64,000 nucleotides of DNA from Musa acuminata AAA Group (Eukaryota > Streptophyta > Magnoliopsida > Zingiberales > Musaceae). Below are positions 35,001 through 47,100 of this stretch, piece by piece (the stretch's first letter is position 1; the number at the start of each line of letters is the position of its first letter). The position numbers and the translations under genes were made by a program. The notes under the pieces were generated by a model, which worked only from the letters and a program-made list of their open reading frames with translations, was not told the origin of the DNA and did no database searches. The stretch lies in assembly GCF_036884655.1 (NCBI RefSeq), contig NC_088355.1, positions 20,156,001-20,220,000 on the forward strand, written 5' to 3'.

Positions 35001-38000
35001 AAGAATGCTAACCATCAAAGTTACCTTGTTGCTTTAGTTGCTGATGAAAGTGTGGCTTCTTTGGGTTACATGTGGCTCCAAATTCCAGCACAGGTGTTGG
35101 ATAGGAACCTGCAAATATATGACATTTTTGAGATGGTTGACCAAGCCTCAATTCTATGTTTGAAGCGCCATCCTTATCAGCAAGAGACGTATCAATGGAG
35201 AAGTTGTTACTGCTGATATCACAACCATGGTTTACAGAATTGTTGGCCCACAAACATGGTAGGGCAACAGATTGATCTACAAATTTGGTGTTGTAATTGA
35301 CACCATCAGTATCTAAATGATGGTCGATAATTTCTTTTCCCTTACATAGAGTTGAATGAAGTTTCTCAGAACCAACACAAGTAGGACTTTGCTTCGCTAT
35401 CTGCATGGACTGGTTCTTTGACAGAACAGGCTTGATAACTTGCTCGGAACTGTGAATCTTCTCTTGGAAAAGATTACATCCATCCAAATTGTACCTCTGA
35501 TATTCATTATCTTGTACCTTGTTTACAGATTTCTCCTGGGCAGTGTGCCCTACCATTGTGTATGGATGACTAGGTACAACACTATTATTCAAAGGTTCTG
35601 CAGATCTCCAAGATCCACCAAATGACTTGATATCACTGATTGTCCCAATGTTATTTACCAAGGTTGGAGCATTACTAGCCTTGGAACCAAAAAAGACACC
35701 TTTTGTTGATGAGCCACCTGTCCACTCCCATCCACTGATATCATTTGGTGCCAGAATCTAATGAATAAGAGAACAAGAAGCCAGTTTAAAGTTACTAATA
35801 AATTTTGCAATGAGAAAACAAGAATTTCAATTGTGAAACATGGTACCATTAGATTGTAACTATTTTGCAACACCCTTCTAGGAAGATTCCAAATGGTACA
35901 CTTTTGGGTTGATTAGATATTAGTCCCACATATGAAGAGTGTTGCAATTGCACATATGCTTGCATTGCTATTTAACTTAGCATCATTGTGGCATTACAAA
36001 ATTACAGGATAACACTTCTTGTTATATTTCATAAAACATAAATCATATGGAAACCATAAAATGATGTATGAAGCAGAATAATTATCTTACTGGTTAGCAA
36101 AATTAAGGAGCTAAAAGTCCATTTTCTAGCATTGGAATGAAGATCAGAATCTTATCACAAAGATAAATCCTTTTTTTTATTTCCTACACATCCAGCTTAA
36201 CACAGGAAACCAGGATGACTAGTAGTGCTGTCTAGAGAGATTTGAATCAGCTGACCACTTCCTCACAAATTTGTCAGTAGCTGTCAACAGGCAACTCGCA
36301 TGTACTATATATTAAGCTTTCAAAAGGTCATAAATAATTACTAATACAAAGATAATGGTGCACATCTACATTGAACAATGGGCAGCTGAAAAATGAAAAT
36401 CTACAAAGAATTTGGCAGCAGTACATGTGAGCATACAATAGGATAATTTCAGTGTGCTTGTGAATGATGATGCTCATATCCTTAAGCAATCAGCAAATAT
36501 GAGTATGATTCAGTACAGCCTACAATAAATATTTAACTTTTTAGTTTGAAGCAGAGAAAGCAGTCAAAAGTGAACAAGAGGGAGCTGATCATCGTGACAA
36601 AGTAGTGTATAGACACCTCAAAGAGATGATAGATTCTACATGTTACATTAGAGAAGCTTTTCAACCTCAGCATGGGAAAACTTGCATCTATTTTTCAGGT
36701 GATATAATGTTTTAGAAAATGCTCATACATGGGGCACAGGCTTCGCTTTGTCAAGAGACTGATTGCAAGTCTAAATTAATTTGATTCTAACCCTAACTCC
36801 AAGAACATCTGTTGAAACTGTTGCTTCAGCAAAGGAGTACTTGCATAAAAAGAAAAGACATTAGTGGATTACAGATTCTATGTACAGTAATATAAATGAA
36901 AACTTCTCGAGAATTCCATAAAATGAAATTTGTGAAAGCATTACCCCTAAGCATAGCTTGCACCAATGTGATATACTCATTCCATTCTCCATATAGACAG
37001 CCTCACCAGGGTTCGCTGAAGGTGATCCAGAATGCTGCAAGAAAAACATGTGAAGAAGACCATTCTCCCTATGAGAGTGACAAAGGAAAAGCCCAACATG
37101 AGAAGAATCACAAGTTTCTGATTCTTTACAAGGCTACCTCACAAAATTTGGCGACAGACATGCGACAGCTATGACAAAAGCATATAACTTCAAAAAGTCC
37201 TTTGTTGCCCATAAATAATTCCCCAACTGTCAGGATGTCAGAAAGCACTTTTATGAATTTTAGCTAGTTGTTATCAAGTTATGTTACACAAAACATCAGA
37301 CAGAGATGTATAACATAATGTCAACAAGATCATTGATGTACGTAGAGAAACAGAAATAATTTATGCAAGTCAACCACAACTTAGTGAAGAGAGCAAGTGG
37401 TATACTAACCAGTGTTTCTGCAGAAGACAAGAGGATGTCCTCTAAGAAACGGAGAATTGTTATTGGAAACAGGAGGCTTAGCTTCAAATGAAACAATTCG
37501 TGAAGCTTGAACATCCATGGTTGCATGCTTATTGCCATTTGCTGACTTACTTGAAGTAAGCCATCCACTCCTTGTAGAATTCAATGCAAATCCTGTATTG
37601 CTACACTTAGATAATTGTGGGGAAACTAGTTCAATAGAGTCCATATCATGGTAAGAATTCCCTGCAACTTGAGCACTATTATGTACCGAAGCAGAATTTA
37701 CAGACGGCCTCGATGCAACAAAAGACGAAAGCTCATTCCAATTTCCTGGGGCATTATCTCCATGATTTTCAGGCAGAGGTGGGATATTTATAGAAGGGAC
37801 CACACAACCGCTACCACTTAGAATCTTATCATCATTGCTAACTTGAGGCTTGGCTACATCCATTCTTGAATTTGGCAACTGAGAAAACTTGCCAGACAAA
37901 AGAGCAAGAAATGAATTACCCAGCTCTGTCTTCCCCAATCTGTAGGAACTTAAGTTGAATGTATCACTAGCCGAAGCCTCTTGACTTCTTACTTGATCCT

Positions 38001-39416
38001 TCAAAACAGCCTCTTGTGCAAGAAAAGAAGGGAAATGATGGCGTAAATTCATAGAAACCTGCAGAGTAAGACAATGCTGTTAACCATGTACATAAATTCA
38101 TACAAAAACTTCAACTTTATGTATTGTATGGCATACCATACAAGTCTATTGGGCACCCAGTATTACACAAACCAGCATTTAAATGCTAGCCCTTTATCTT
38201 AAGGGCATGTAACATCATCACTTTAATAAAAAATGAGTCACATAATCAGAAATAACAAAGAATACATATATCTGAAAAAAGGATAGAAAAAATCCATCAG
38301 ATAGGTGCTCATTCTAATCAATGATTATGGATTTATAACAGTGGGTGCACTTGCACATTCATCTAATTGCACTAAGCACCTTCCAGACCCTCCCAATGTC
38401 AAACAACCCTACTCGAGAAACTCCATACATAAAACCTAAATTTCCTGGAGTTTGTTCACCACAATACCCCTCTATATCTCATGTAAGTTCTTTCTTATTC
38501 CTCCCAAGAGTGTCAATCTATGTGCTTTTGCTGTTTATTATTATCAAACATTTCCAGAAAAATCTTATTTTTCCCTCTGAAAAGGTTGAAAACAAGTTTA
38601 GTCCTATTTTTGCCTTGCATATGAGAGAAAAAACAATGAGAAAGACTAAAGCAGTGGCAAATTTATGCTTCACATTTATTTAGATGCCCCTCTCAGGGCC
38701 AAACAACAATCTGAAACTTATTGCATATTTGAAACCAGAATTATACAGTATACTTCTATCCATATCGCTACATGGTCATACATTGCATGGCTTGGAGCAT
38801 ATGTTTGTTCAGCTTACAGATGTACACAGTTCCTGCTATTACAAAAGGTCCTCATTCGCGATATCTGATGATCTTGGCAATAGACGGCTTGTATTCATGA
38901 AGGATTTACAATGTTAAGTAGAAAAAGCTCCTATAGGCAGAAATTTAAGAGCATGATATATTTGTGGCATAGTTAAAGCCCAAGAATTCTACGAACACGC
39001 TGCCAGAGTATGTTGGTCTCGTGCTAGTGAAGTTGCCCCACCTAATACTCCCAGCGACTTCTCCGTTAATACCACTCTATGTAAAGACATGCAGCGTGGG
39101 CGTAAAGTTACAATAATATCAAAAGAGCTGTTCCAACCAATGCCACCATAACAGCACCGAACAGCCAGAAACGACGCATGCATTGCACGAATATCCACCA
39201 AAACCCCCATCGCCCACGAAAAGAATCAACCTTCACCAACTCTTGATGCTAACCCCCTCCCCACCTCTCGAAGAGGAAGAAGCAGGATACCTGACCCGCG
39301 GACGCCTGCGGGAGGGGCAGTTGCTGCGGCGGCACAGTCGGAGTCGAAGCCGGAGCCGGCAATGGCGGAAGCGGCGGCGGCGGCGCCACGCATTTGGCGA
39401 GCCAGGAGTCGTCCAT
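23057..39416 (-). CDS. Trithorax-type histone-lysine N-methyltransferase (PHD, extended PHD, SET, post-SET)
   Basis: Eighteen exons on the minus strand: 39291-39416, 37410-38058, 36945-37015, 35025-35757, 33835-34902, 33594-33714, 30706-32582, 30406-30544, 30169-30286, 30008-30091, 27558-28028, 27268-27363, 25605-25769, 25351-25530, 23692-23805, 23419-23601, 23268-23312, 23057-23191. All introns are GT-AG and the frame stays open for 2,124 residues. The long N-terminal half is Ser-rich and unrecognised, with a Cys-rich stretch near 870-1030. A PHD finger lies near 1611-1657 ([20 protein letters not shown]). The extended PHD (about 1663-1895) begins [12 protein letters not shown] and contains [11 protein letters not shown] and HPWCAH. 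SET (about 1970-2104) has [21 protein letters not shown] and EEITYDYHF; the post-[11 protein letters not shown] follows. The protein likely methylates H3K4 in the nucleus, by family. Exon 4 could instead end at 35013, adding four residues. The start ATG at 39416 sits in GGCCATGG. No orthologue symbol is assigned. Confidence 0.92.
26280..26460. repeat. Dispersed GGTAC-rich repeat in an intron of the SET gene
   Basis: The stretch is dense in TACCGGTATACC, GGTACAATACATACCG and TGGTATGTACCG motifs and ends TACATAAAACCTTG. Related motifs are at 28415-28510 and 53955-54205. It is probably a decayed non-autonomous transposon; no target duplication was found. Confidence 0.55.
28230..28262. repeat. 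Poly-C and poly-A low-complexity tract
   Basis: Runs of C interrupted by A (CCCCCCCACCCCCCCCC), followed by A-rich sequence, in a long intron of the SET gene. Confidence 0.8.
28415..28510. repeat. Short copy of the GGTAC-rich dispersed repeat
   Basis: Contains GTTGGTATACTACCTGGTAC and AGACTGGTATTTAAAACCTT, resembling 26280-26460. Lies in an intron of the SET gene. Confidence 0.4.
28868..29127. repeat. Degenerate TA/TATG microsatellite
   Basis: About 260 bp of TATATATG and TATATATA words with a TTTA run in the middle, in the ~2 kb SET-gene intron between 28029 and 30007. The Tyr/Ile-rich frames across it are artefacts. Confidence 0.9.
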
Positions 39417-41197
39417 GGCCGCCCACCGTCCCTCCTACCTTTCCCCCATTACCTCATCCCGCCACCGCGGAGCCACAGAACACGGGAAGAGAGAAGGGTT
39501 TTGGAAAGACGAGAGTGTGGTTTCGGCTGCCACAAAGAGGGATTGATTGGACGAAACAAACAGCAAGCGGAGAAGAGGAAGAAGAAATAGATAACGAAGA
39601 GAGAGATTTTTAGGGATTTTAGCCCTCCACTCTGTTGTTGAGTTCCTTTTCTCCGGTTGGTCCCTCGCTCTGACCTTTTCTTGCTCTCTGCGCTCTGCTC
39701 CCTCTGCAACTCGACAGGAAGGGAGAGGAAAAAAAGGAAAGGGTAAAACAGTAATTGAATCCGAACAAAAAAATGCATTCCTACGCACTCACTTACCCTG
39801 TTAAAGAATGGCGGGCCACGTTGTAGGCCCAGGGAAATTTCCAATCATCACGAACGTATACGGACGGGTGACGAACGAGGGCGTACGCGGATCGTTGCTT
39901 GGACGAGAGAAATGATGATGAGATAGGCGGGTTACCACGTGATCGGAAACGTTGGGTGTTGTGAGCCGTCTGATGCTATCGGCCTTTTTCTTCGTGTCCT
40001 CGCGATTGCGGTCGAGGGGTATTCTGGGAAGAGCAGAACAGCCTTCTTTCTCTTGTTTCATATGTGATGGGTTAGTGGAGTGACATGAGCTGCAATTATT
40101 GCCGGAGACGGCACTGTGACTTATCATCCCGAACCCGATCCGGAATCCAATGTGAACATCCTGATGCGGATCCTAATCCCTATTCATCAACCGATCCGAT
40201 TGCGTTCGGATCCTCCGTCAACGTCCGATAATAGATATATGATCCCTATTTTTTAATATTATATTTAAATCTTCTATCTTATGGGTTGATATTGGTCCAA
40301 TAAACTGTAATAAGTAATATATATTAGTTTGAACGATGAAAAGAAGAATACGATTATTCAATTCAAAATTCTAATAAAAAAAAAGGACAAACCACCATCT
40401 CGCTATTTGATATTATTTCAAATTATAATCATTATTTAATAAATATATTTAGTTTCATATTAATCGAAAAGTAAGGAAATGAATACTCGTAAACTTGTAA
40501 ACTTGTCCAATCATTCTCACTATCAAATATGTCTTTTGGGATTTATGAATCCTAAAAATATAAATTCATACATGCACATTTAAAACAGATAATTTTTTAC
40601 AAGCATATGAGTTACATCAATGATGATGAAATATTAATTTAATATTAAAAGAATAAGAGTTTATAAATTAGTGAGATAATTCCTTATACTCTATCAATAA
40701 TGATAAAATATTAATTTATCACTATTAATTCGAAAGAAAAGATAAAAGAAATTACGGTAGTGATGACTTAATTATTTACACGTAGGTGCGGGTTGGATGC
40801 AGGCCTTAACGAAGGGACTCAAAACCGTAAAAGTAGATGGGATCCTCTCCAATTATTCTATTAATTACTCGTCCTTCGAATTCCAAAACCCTACCGTCCG
40901 TTGACTCTGCGTAGAACAAGTGAGCGTCCTTCGTGGGTCCCCATGATAGATTTGTACAGGATCCTCACTCGAACCCCAATTGCCCTAAACCTTAACCCAA
41001 CGCGCGCACCTCACAAGACGCCCCGACGAGAAATCATCCGTCGTAGCATACCCCTTCCCTCCTCTTCGACCTCGGTGTGTGATACTCCTCATGTTTTGTT
41101 TTGATTTTTTCTATTTCCTAGGGTTGTCGTCGTACTCTTCTCTTTCGCTGCATTTTCATTTGCTGCTCTTACACATTTTGGTGTTTGGTTTATAAAT
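39417..41197. other. Divergent promoter region between the SET gene and the acidic-protein gene
   Basis: About 1.8 kb separates the two start codons, which face away from each other. Next to the SET gene (39417-39850) is pyrimidine-rich sequence on the minus strand, suited to a 5' untranslated region. A palindromic G-box core, CACGTG, is at 39936-39941. Bases 40130-40230 are rich in GATCCGA words, and 40240-40780 are plain AT-rich DNA. The CCCAACGCGCGCACC region just before 41000 is near the likely acidic-gene promoter. No gene is supported inside. Confidence 0.5.
39936..39941. promoter_or_regulatory. G-box core CACGTG
   Basis: A six-base palindrome (context TACCACGTGATC) about 520 bp upstream of the SET-gene start codon. 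bZIP and bHLH factors bind this core in plants; use here is untested. Confidence 0.35.
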
Positions 41198-44100
41198 ATG
41201 GAGGCGTCGTGCCGAAGCGAGAGTAGTGGAGCTGCTGCCCTTCGTGGTGGAGTTCCTCGTGGGGGAGACTGTCTTGGCCGTGGGAAGGTCTCTCCTTTGG
41301 CTTCTTCTAGTGGTATGGTTGTCCCTTTAGTTCGATATCCTGATTTCGCTTTTTGGTTGTTTGATTGCTAAAGTTGCGAATTTGATGATCCGAGAAGTGG
41401 ACGTAAGGCTTTCCTTTGTGTTAAGCGACATAAGTTGTGAGCTTTCGAGCTTCTTAAAGTGCTTCATCGTGCGTTCTTTAGGTTAATGGTACGAACATGT
41501 TTGTTTGGTGTATCAAACAAGGTCCTTCTTTGGTATTTTGTTTTAATTGGGAGATTTTTGTTTCTCTTTGGCCCGTGACTGTTCCCGGCTTAGAAATGGG
41601 TGTTTGCACCGTTTGGAAATGGATATGAGGTTTTGTGTGATGTCAAGGTACAAGGGTTAGGATAACTTCTGGAGTCTCTCTCCTTGCGTGTGTAGTTGCA
41701 TTGCTTTCAAAGTTGTTGGCTTTATTTTATCCAAATTGTGGATTTTGGAAGGACACATGGGTAATGTCCGAGTTGTGACAGTATGAATAGCATTGACTAC
41801 AAGAACAAGAATAAAGTCGTGAGTCTCAACTATTTGAGGTCGGCTACATGAATCTTTTGTCTTCATTGAGATCTATAAAAAGTCACATGCTTAGTTAAGT
41901 TAAAAGTACATATAGTTTCTATTAAAGTATTTTTAAGTCTTTTTTTATTTCTCCTCGTACTATTAATATTAATTATTTTATCTTTTTTTATTACCTCATT
42001 CAGAAGTCTTATCAGCATATGCCCATATCATCTTAAATGATTTTTTCTTATCTTATCCTCTGTCAAAGTAATACCTAGATATTTACAAATAAAAGTATTT
42101 CTTCTTTTATCTTTTCTAGTAACTCCACATATCCATTTCAACATTCCTATCTTAACAACACAGACTTTTTATATATGTTTTTTCTTAATTGCATAATACT
42201 CATATTCATAAAGTATTGTTGATCTCATAACTATCTTATAAAATTTATCTTTTAATCTCAAAGGTATCCAATGATCATACATGAGTTCTGATGCCCCTTG
42301 CCATTTTAATCATCCTGTTTTTACTCTATAAATTATATCTTCATCGATCTTTCTATCTTATTAAATAATTGATTCAGGATATCTAAAACTTTTACTTAAA
42401 AGGATCTTTTGTCTATCCAATTTAATTATATTCTCATGTCTACTTTTAGAATCACTATATATATATATATATATATATATTTAAAAGGCGACGTCGCATC
42501 GTCTCGGTGACGTCGCCTTTTCCTTCCCCATGCGAGGCGACGTCGCCTAGTTTATATATATATATATATATATTTAATTTAGTCCTACTTAATCTAAAAC
42601 TTTTAGTTTCTGGGACTTGCCTTCATAACTCAAGTTTATAATTAATTCCACTTAGGCTCTCATCAATTAAGATAATATCATCAACAAATAACATACACCA
42701 AAGAAGTCTATTATATAAGTGATTAGTAAGTTCATCCATAATCAATGTGAAAAGCTAGGGACTTAATGTGGATTCATAGTATAATCCTATGTTAATAGGA
42801 TACTCGCTAGACACGCTTCTTATAGTTCTAACACTAGTAACTATATTATCATACATATCTTTAATAACATCAATATAATTAGTGGATGCATTTTTCTTTT
42901 ATAAAATCCACCATAATAAATCTCTAGGAACCCTATTATAGGTTTTCTCTAGGTCAATAAAAATCATATACAAATCTTTCTTTTTCTCCCTATACTTTTT
43001 CATTAATTGTCTTAATAGATAAATAGTTTTTAAGATTGACCTTCTAGGCATAAAACCAAATTGATTTTCAAATATATTTGTTTCAAGTCTTATCCTATTT
43101 TCAATAACTCTTTTCTAAAGTTTTACAATATGGCTTATGCTTTTAATTCTTCTATAATTTGAATAATTTTGTATGTTACCCTTATTTTTGTAAATTGGCA
43201 CTAAAAACTCTTTCTCTATTCATCAATTATCGTTTTGAATATCATGATTTTGATAAATAAGTTAGTTAATCAAGCTACTGTTAGGATCGGAGCGGCACTA
43301 AGAGGGGGGGGTGGTGAATTAGTGCAGCGGTGAAGTGCAATAAACTTTTCACGATTTAAACACTTTTCGGAAACTTCGTACGATAAAAGCAATGTTTTCG
43401 TTTAAAACCGTTTCGATTGCGTTTTAACTTGAAGAGATAAGTAAGACGGTGACAAAGCAGTATATCATTAAAGTGCAAATGGTTTGCAGTAATATAAATG
43501 ACAATAAGTAAATGCAAACCAGAGATTACGCTGATTTTACAGTGGTTCGGTCAAATGACCTACATCCACTTCTGAGGCCCCTCTTCGATGAGGCTCCCAC
43601 CTTCCACTAGCAAATCTCTTGAAAGGGAAGGGTAAATACCCCTCTTACAACTTTTACAAGCGGTTCACTCTCTTACAGATTTTCAGCAAGAAAGAAGGAG
43701 GTGAACACTAGCAAATTGAAAACAAGACTAGCAAAGACTCTTCTAAGACTTTTCTCTCAATCACTTGCTGCTCAAAAAGTTATCTTCTCAGTTGAGACTT
43801 GAGGGGTTTTATAGGCCTCAAGAGGATTCAAATTTGGGCTCCAAAAATTTGAATTCTCTTATGTTCCCGATGCTGGCGGTGCCACCGCCTAGGCCAATTC
43901 AGCTCACTGGTTGGGCTCCAAACTTGGCCCAAACCAGTCCGAACTCGGGCCTAATTGGCCCCTACTTGGGTTATAGGATTAACATATAATCTTAACCCTA
44001 ATTAACGTGCTAACTACGAATTTAAAGACATTTTCTAAGCTATTACAAAGTCCGTAAGTCAAGACTTCTTCCAGCGAGCTTCCGGCGAACTTCTGACGGT

Positions 44101-47100
44101 CTTCCGATAAAGTCTCGGAAACCATTCTGCAAACTCCCGGCAAGCTCTTAGACTTCACGATTTGATCTTGACGAGTTCCAACGAGCTTCTTCGGCAAGCT
44201 CTGATCTTTCTCGGCGAGCTCCGCGAACTTCCAACGAACCTTCCGGCGAGCTTCCGAAAAACCCTTCGGCAAGCTCCCTACTCATTCTCGGCTAGTTCCG
44301 ACAGCATTCCCGACGAACCTTCGGACTTCCGTCGAACTCTTGAACTCGTAATGAATCCTTCGTGCTTGACTCCGACACTTTGTTTTGCTTTATGTCTTCG
44401 TCGTTATCGTAGTTAATCCTGCACACGCAAGCTAAAACTCTACTCTAATCTAGACAATTATTACAACGCGAATTGACATTCTGTTGCTCAGCACGTCATT
44501 GGTTGGCGCTTCGTCCGATTCTTCGGCGCATCGTCCTTTCTTGCGGCTTGTTGCCCAATCGGTGGTTGACCTCCGCAACGTCGATATCCTTGGCGCAATT
44601 CCGCTCTTGGCCTGATGCCCGACGTTCGAAGCCTTCTGCCATCCAATATCCTAACGTGATCTCCTCCGGCGCAACGTCAATTCCTCCTGCCTTAATTGAC
44701 TAATCCTGATCGAGTAGACCTGCATCACTCAAAATGCAGTTAAACATAAACATAATTATCAATTGGTTTCATTATCAAAATACGAGATTCAACAATCTCC
44801 CCATTTTTGATGATATAACCAATTGATGACGGAGTTAAACTTGACTCCCGGAGTTTAAACAAACTCCCCCTATCAATATGCCATGTTGATAGAACCTTGA
44901 ATTCAAATTGAATTCAAGTCATTGCAATATTCATCATGAATACTTGCAACACGTCATTATGAACTCATGCATATCGTGTCATCAACATACTTCTCCCCCT
45001 TTGTCATCAACAAAAAGGAGAAGTACAACTATTCTTTGTGTTTGTAATATAAGTTCAACTCATTGCATGAAAAACATAATATTAAGTTTTATCATCATGC
45101 AGTTTTGAAGCTAGAAAATTTAGCAAGTAATGCATCATGCTTAGGACATTCAAGCTATCAAGTTTTAGATATGCAAGTTTTACAGCATACAAGATAGCAC
45201 TTTTGGTAATGTTCAAGATAGCAAGTTCTACATCATGCAAGCTAACAATATTGAGATGTTCAAGAAAGCAACTCTTGCTTCTTGAAATATGCAAATTTGT
45301 CAAGTTTTGCTAGATGTGCAAGTTAGCATTTTTGCCTCTTAAGATAGGCAAGATAGCACATTTGCTTCTTTTGAGATAGCAACTTTTTGCTTCTCTTTAG
45401 ACTACAAGCTAGCAATTTTTATGATATGTAAGTTTCACAATATACAAGCTAGCAAAAATTTCGAAAGTAAATGCAAGATATCTTTCTTGTGTAAGCTCAT
45501 AATTCTTGCTTCCTACTGCAATGTGCAAGTTGCAAGTTTTGCTTCTTGAGATAGGCTAGATAGCACTTTTGTAATTTTTGTTTCTTAAGATAGGCAAGCT
45601 TGTGATGTTCAAAATAACAAGCTCTTTCTTCTAGAAGTGTCATTTTTGCTTTCTTTGCAAAGTGTAAGCTAGCAACATGTTTGAAAAAGTGATCAAGTTT
45701 TGCAACATACAAGCTAGCAAAAATGCCAATCTAGCAAGAGATAATGTTTTACATGAGGCAAGCAAACAATTTGGCAAATGTTACATTTGCATCTTCTCTT
45801 TTGAGAAGTGCAATTTTTGCTTTCATCTTGAATTGTGCAAGTTAGTTAGTTTGCCTCTTTTCATGATGTCCACGCTAGAAATTCTTGTTCCCCCTTTGTC
45901 ATTGTCAAAAAGAAGGGAAGACCCTTATATCAATTTTCATATTATGACAAAGATAAGTATCATTCTTATTTGTGCATCATTATATATTCAAATTAAAACA
46001 TACACAATTTCAATAACCTTATTTTTCATGCACGATACCGAAAAATAAATCAATCATCATTAATAAGCATATCATACATGATACTCAAACATTAAAATTT
46101 TCAAGCATTTATCAACATGTTGATCATGATACCAAACATTCATCATTTAAAGCATTCATGATACACATCATATGCAATAAATACATCATGTACATCATTA
46201 TCATAAGTATTGCATACATCATTTTAACTTTATGAATATTTCATCATTGCATGCATCATACCAAAACATTTTAAGCCATGCAAGCCATAAATACAAAGAA
46301 ATCATGTCATAAAGGATAAAATCATTTGAATACCAAAAGACATAATTCATATAGTAAATATCTTCTTTAAATAAAATATCAAGAAAAATCATAGGAGTAC
46401 AAAGAAGAAATCTTGTTTTAAAAGAAAAATCAAGTAATAACTCCAAGAACTCACAAGGAAAAATCATGATTCATTTAGAAAATATCCTCTCAAGAGAATA
46501 TCAAGTAAAATCGTAGAAGATAGATTAATGAGAAATTTTGATTTATAATAAAATCTCATGTATCGAATGTCGAGAAATCAAAATAATGATTTATATAAAA
46601 AAAATATCACAAGTTATATTCAAGAGAAAAATCATCATTCATTTTCAACTTATTCAATTTGTCACATCAATATTTCTTAGATGTGCATGATACCAAAACA
46701 TGGTTTTAAATCTTTAACATATAACATGCATTAATTGAAAGGAGAAGGGAAGAATTCAAACGTACAAAGATTTCAACCATCTCATAAACAAATGTAAGAC
46801 CAAGTCATGAATCCAAAATTCCATGATCATCAAAGGTAATCTCATGTTATTCCAAGAAATCAATATCATGATTTTGATAAAACTCATTTCAAATTTAAAT
46901 CATCAAAATCATCAAAATATCAACATTACTTTCAAGAGATTCAAAATGGTATATATAGATTTATCGTAATAAACATCAAGATCAATAGGATAGAGAAAAA
47001 TAATTTTTCAAGGAAAATATATTTTCCTCTTTTTAGTTGTTTCAATTCATATGATTTTATTTCACTTATACCAAATAAAAACATGTATAATGTTTAAAAC

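Noticed and set aside
39183..39844. Several overlapping frames near the first exon of the SET gene
   Set aside because: Shadows of a GC-rich exon and its 5' untranslated region; only the minus-strand frame beginning [13 protein letters not shown] joins in phase with exon 2.
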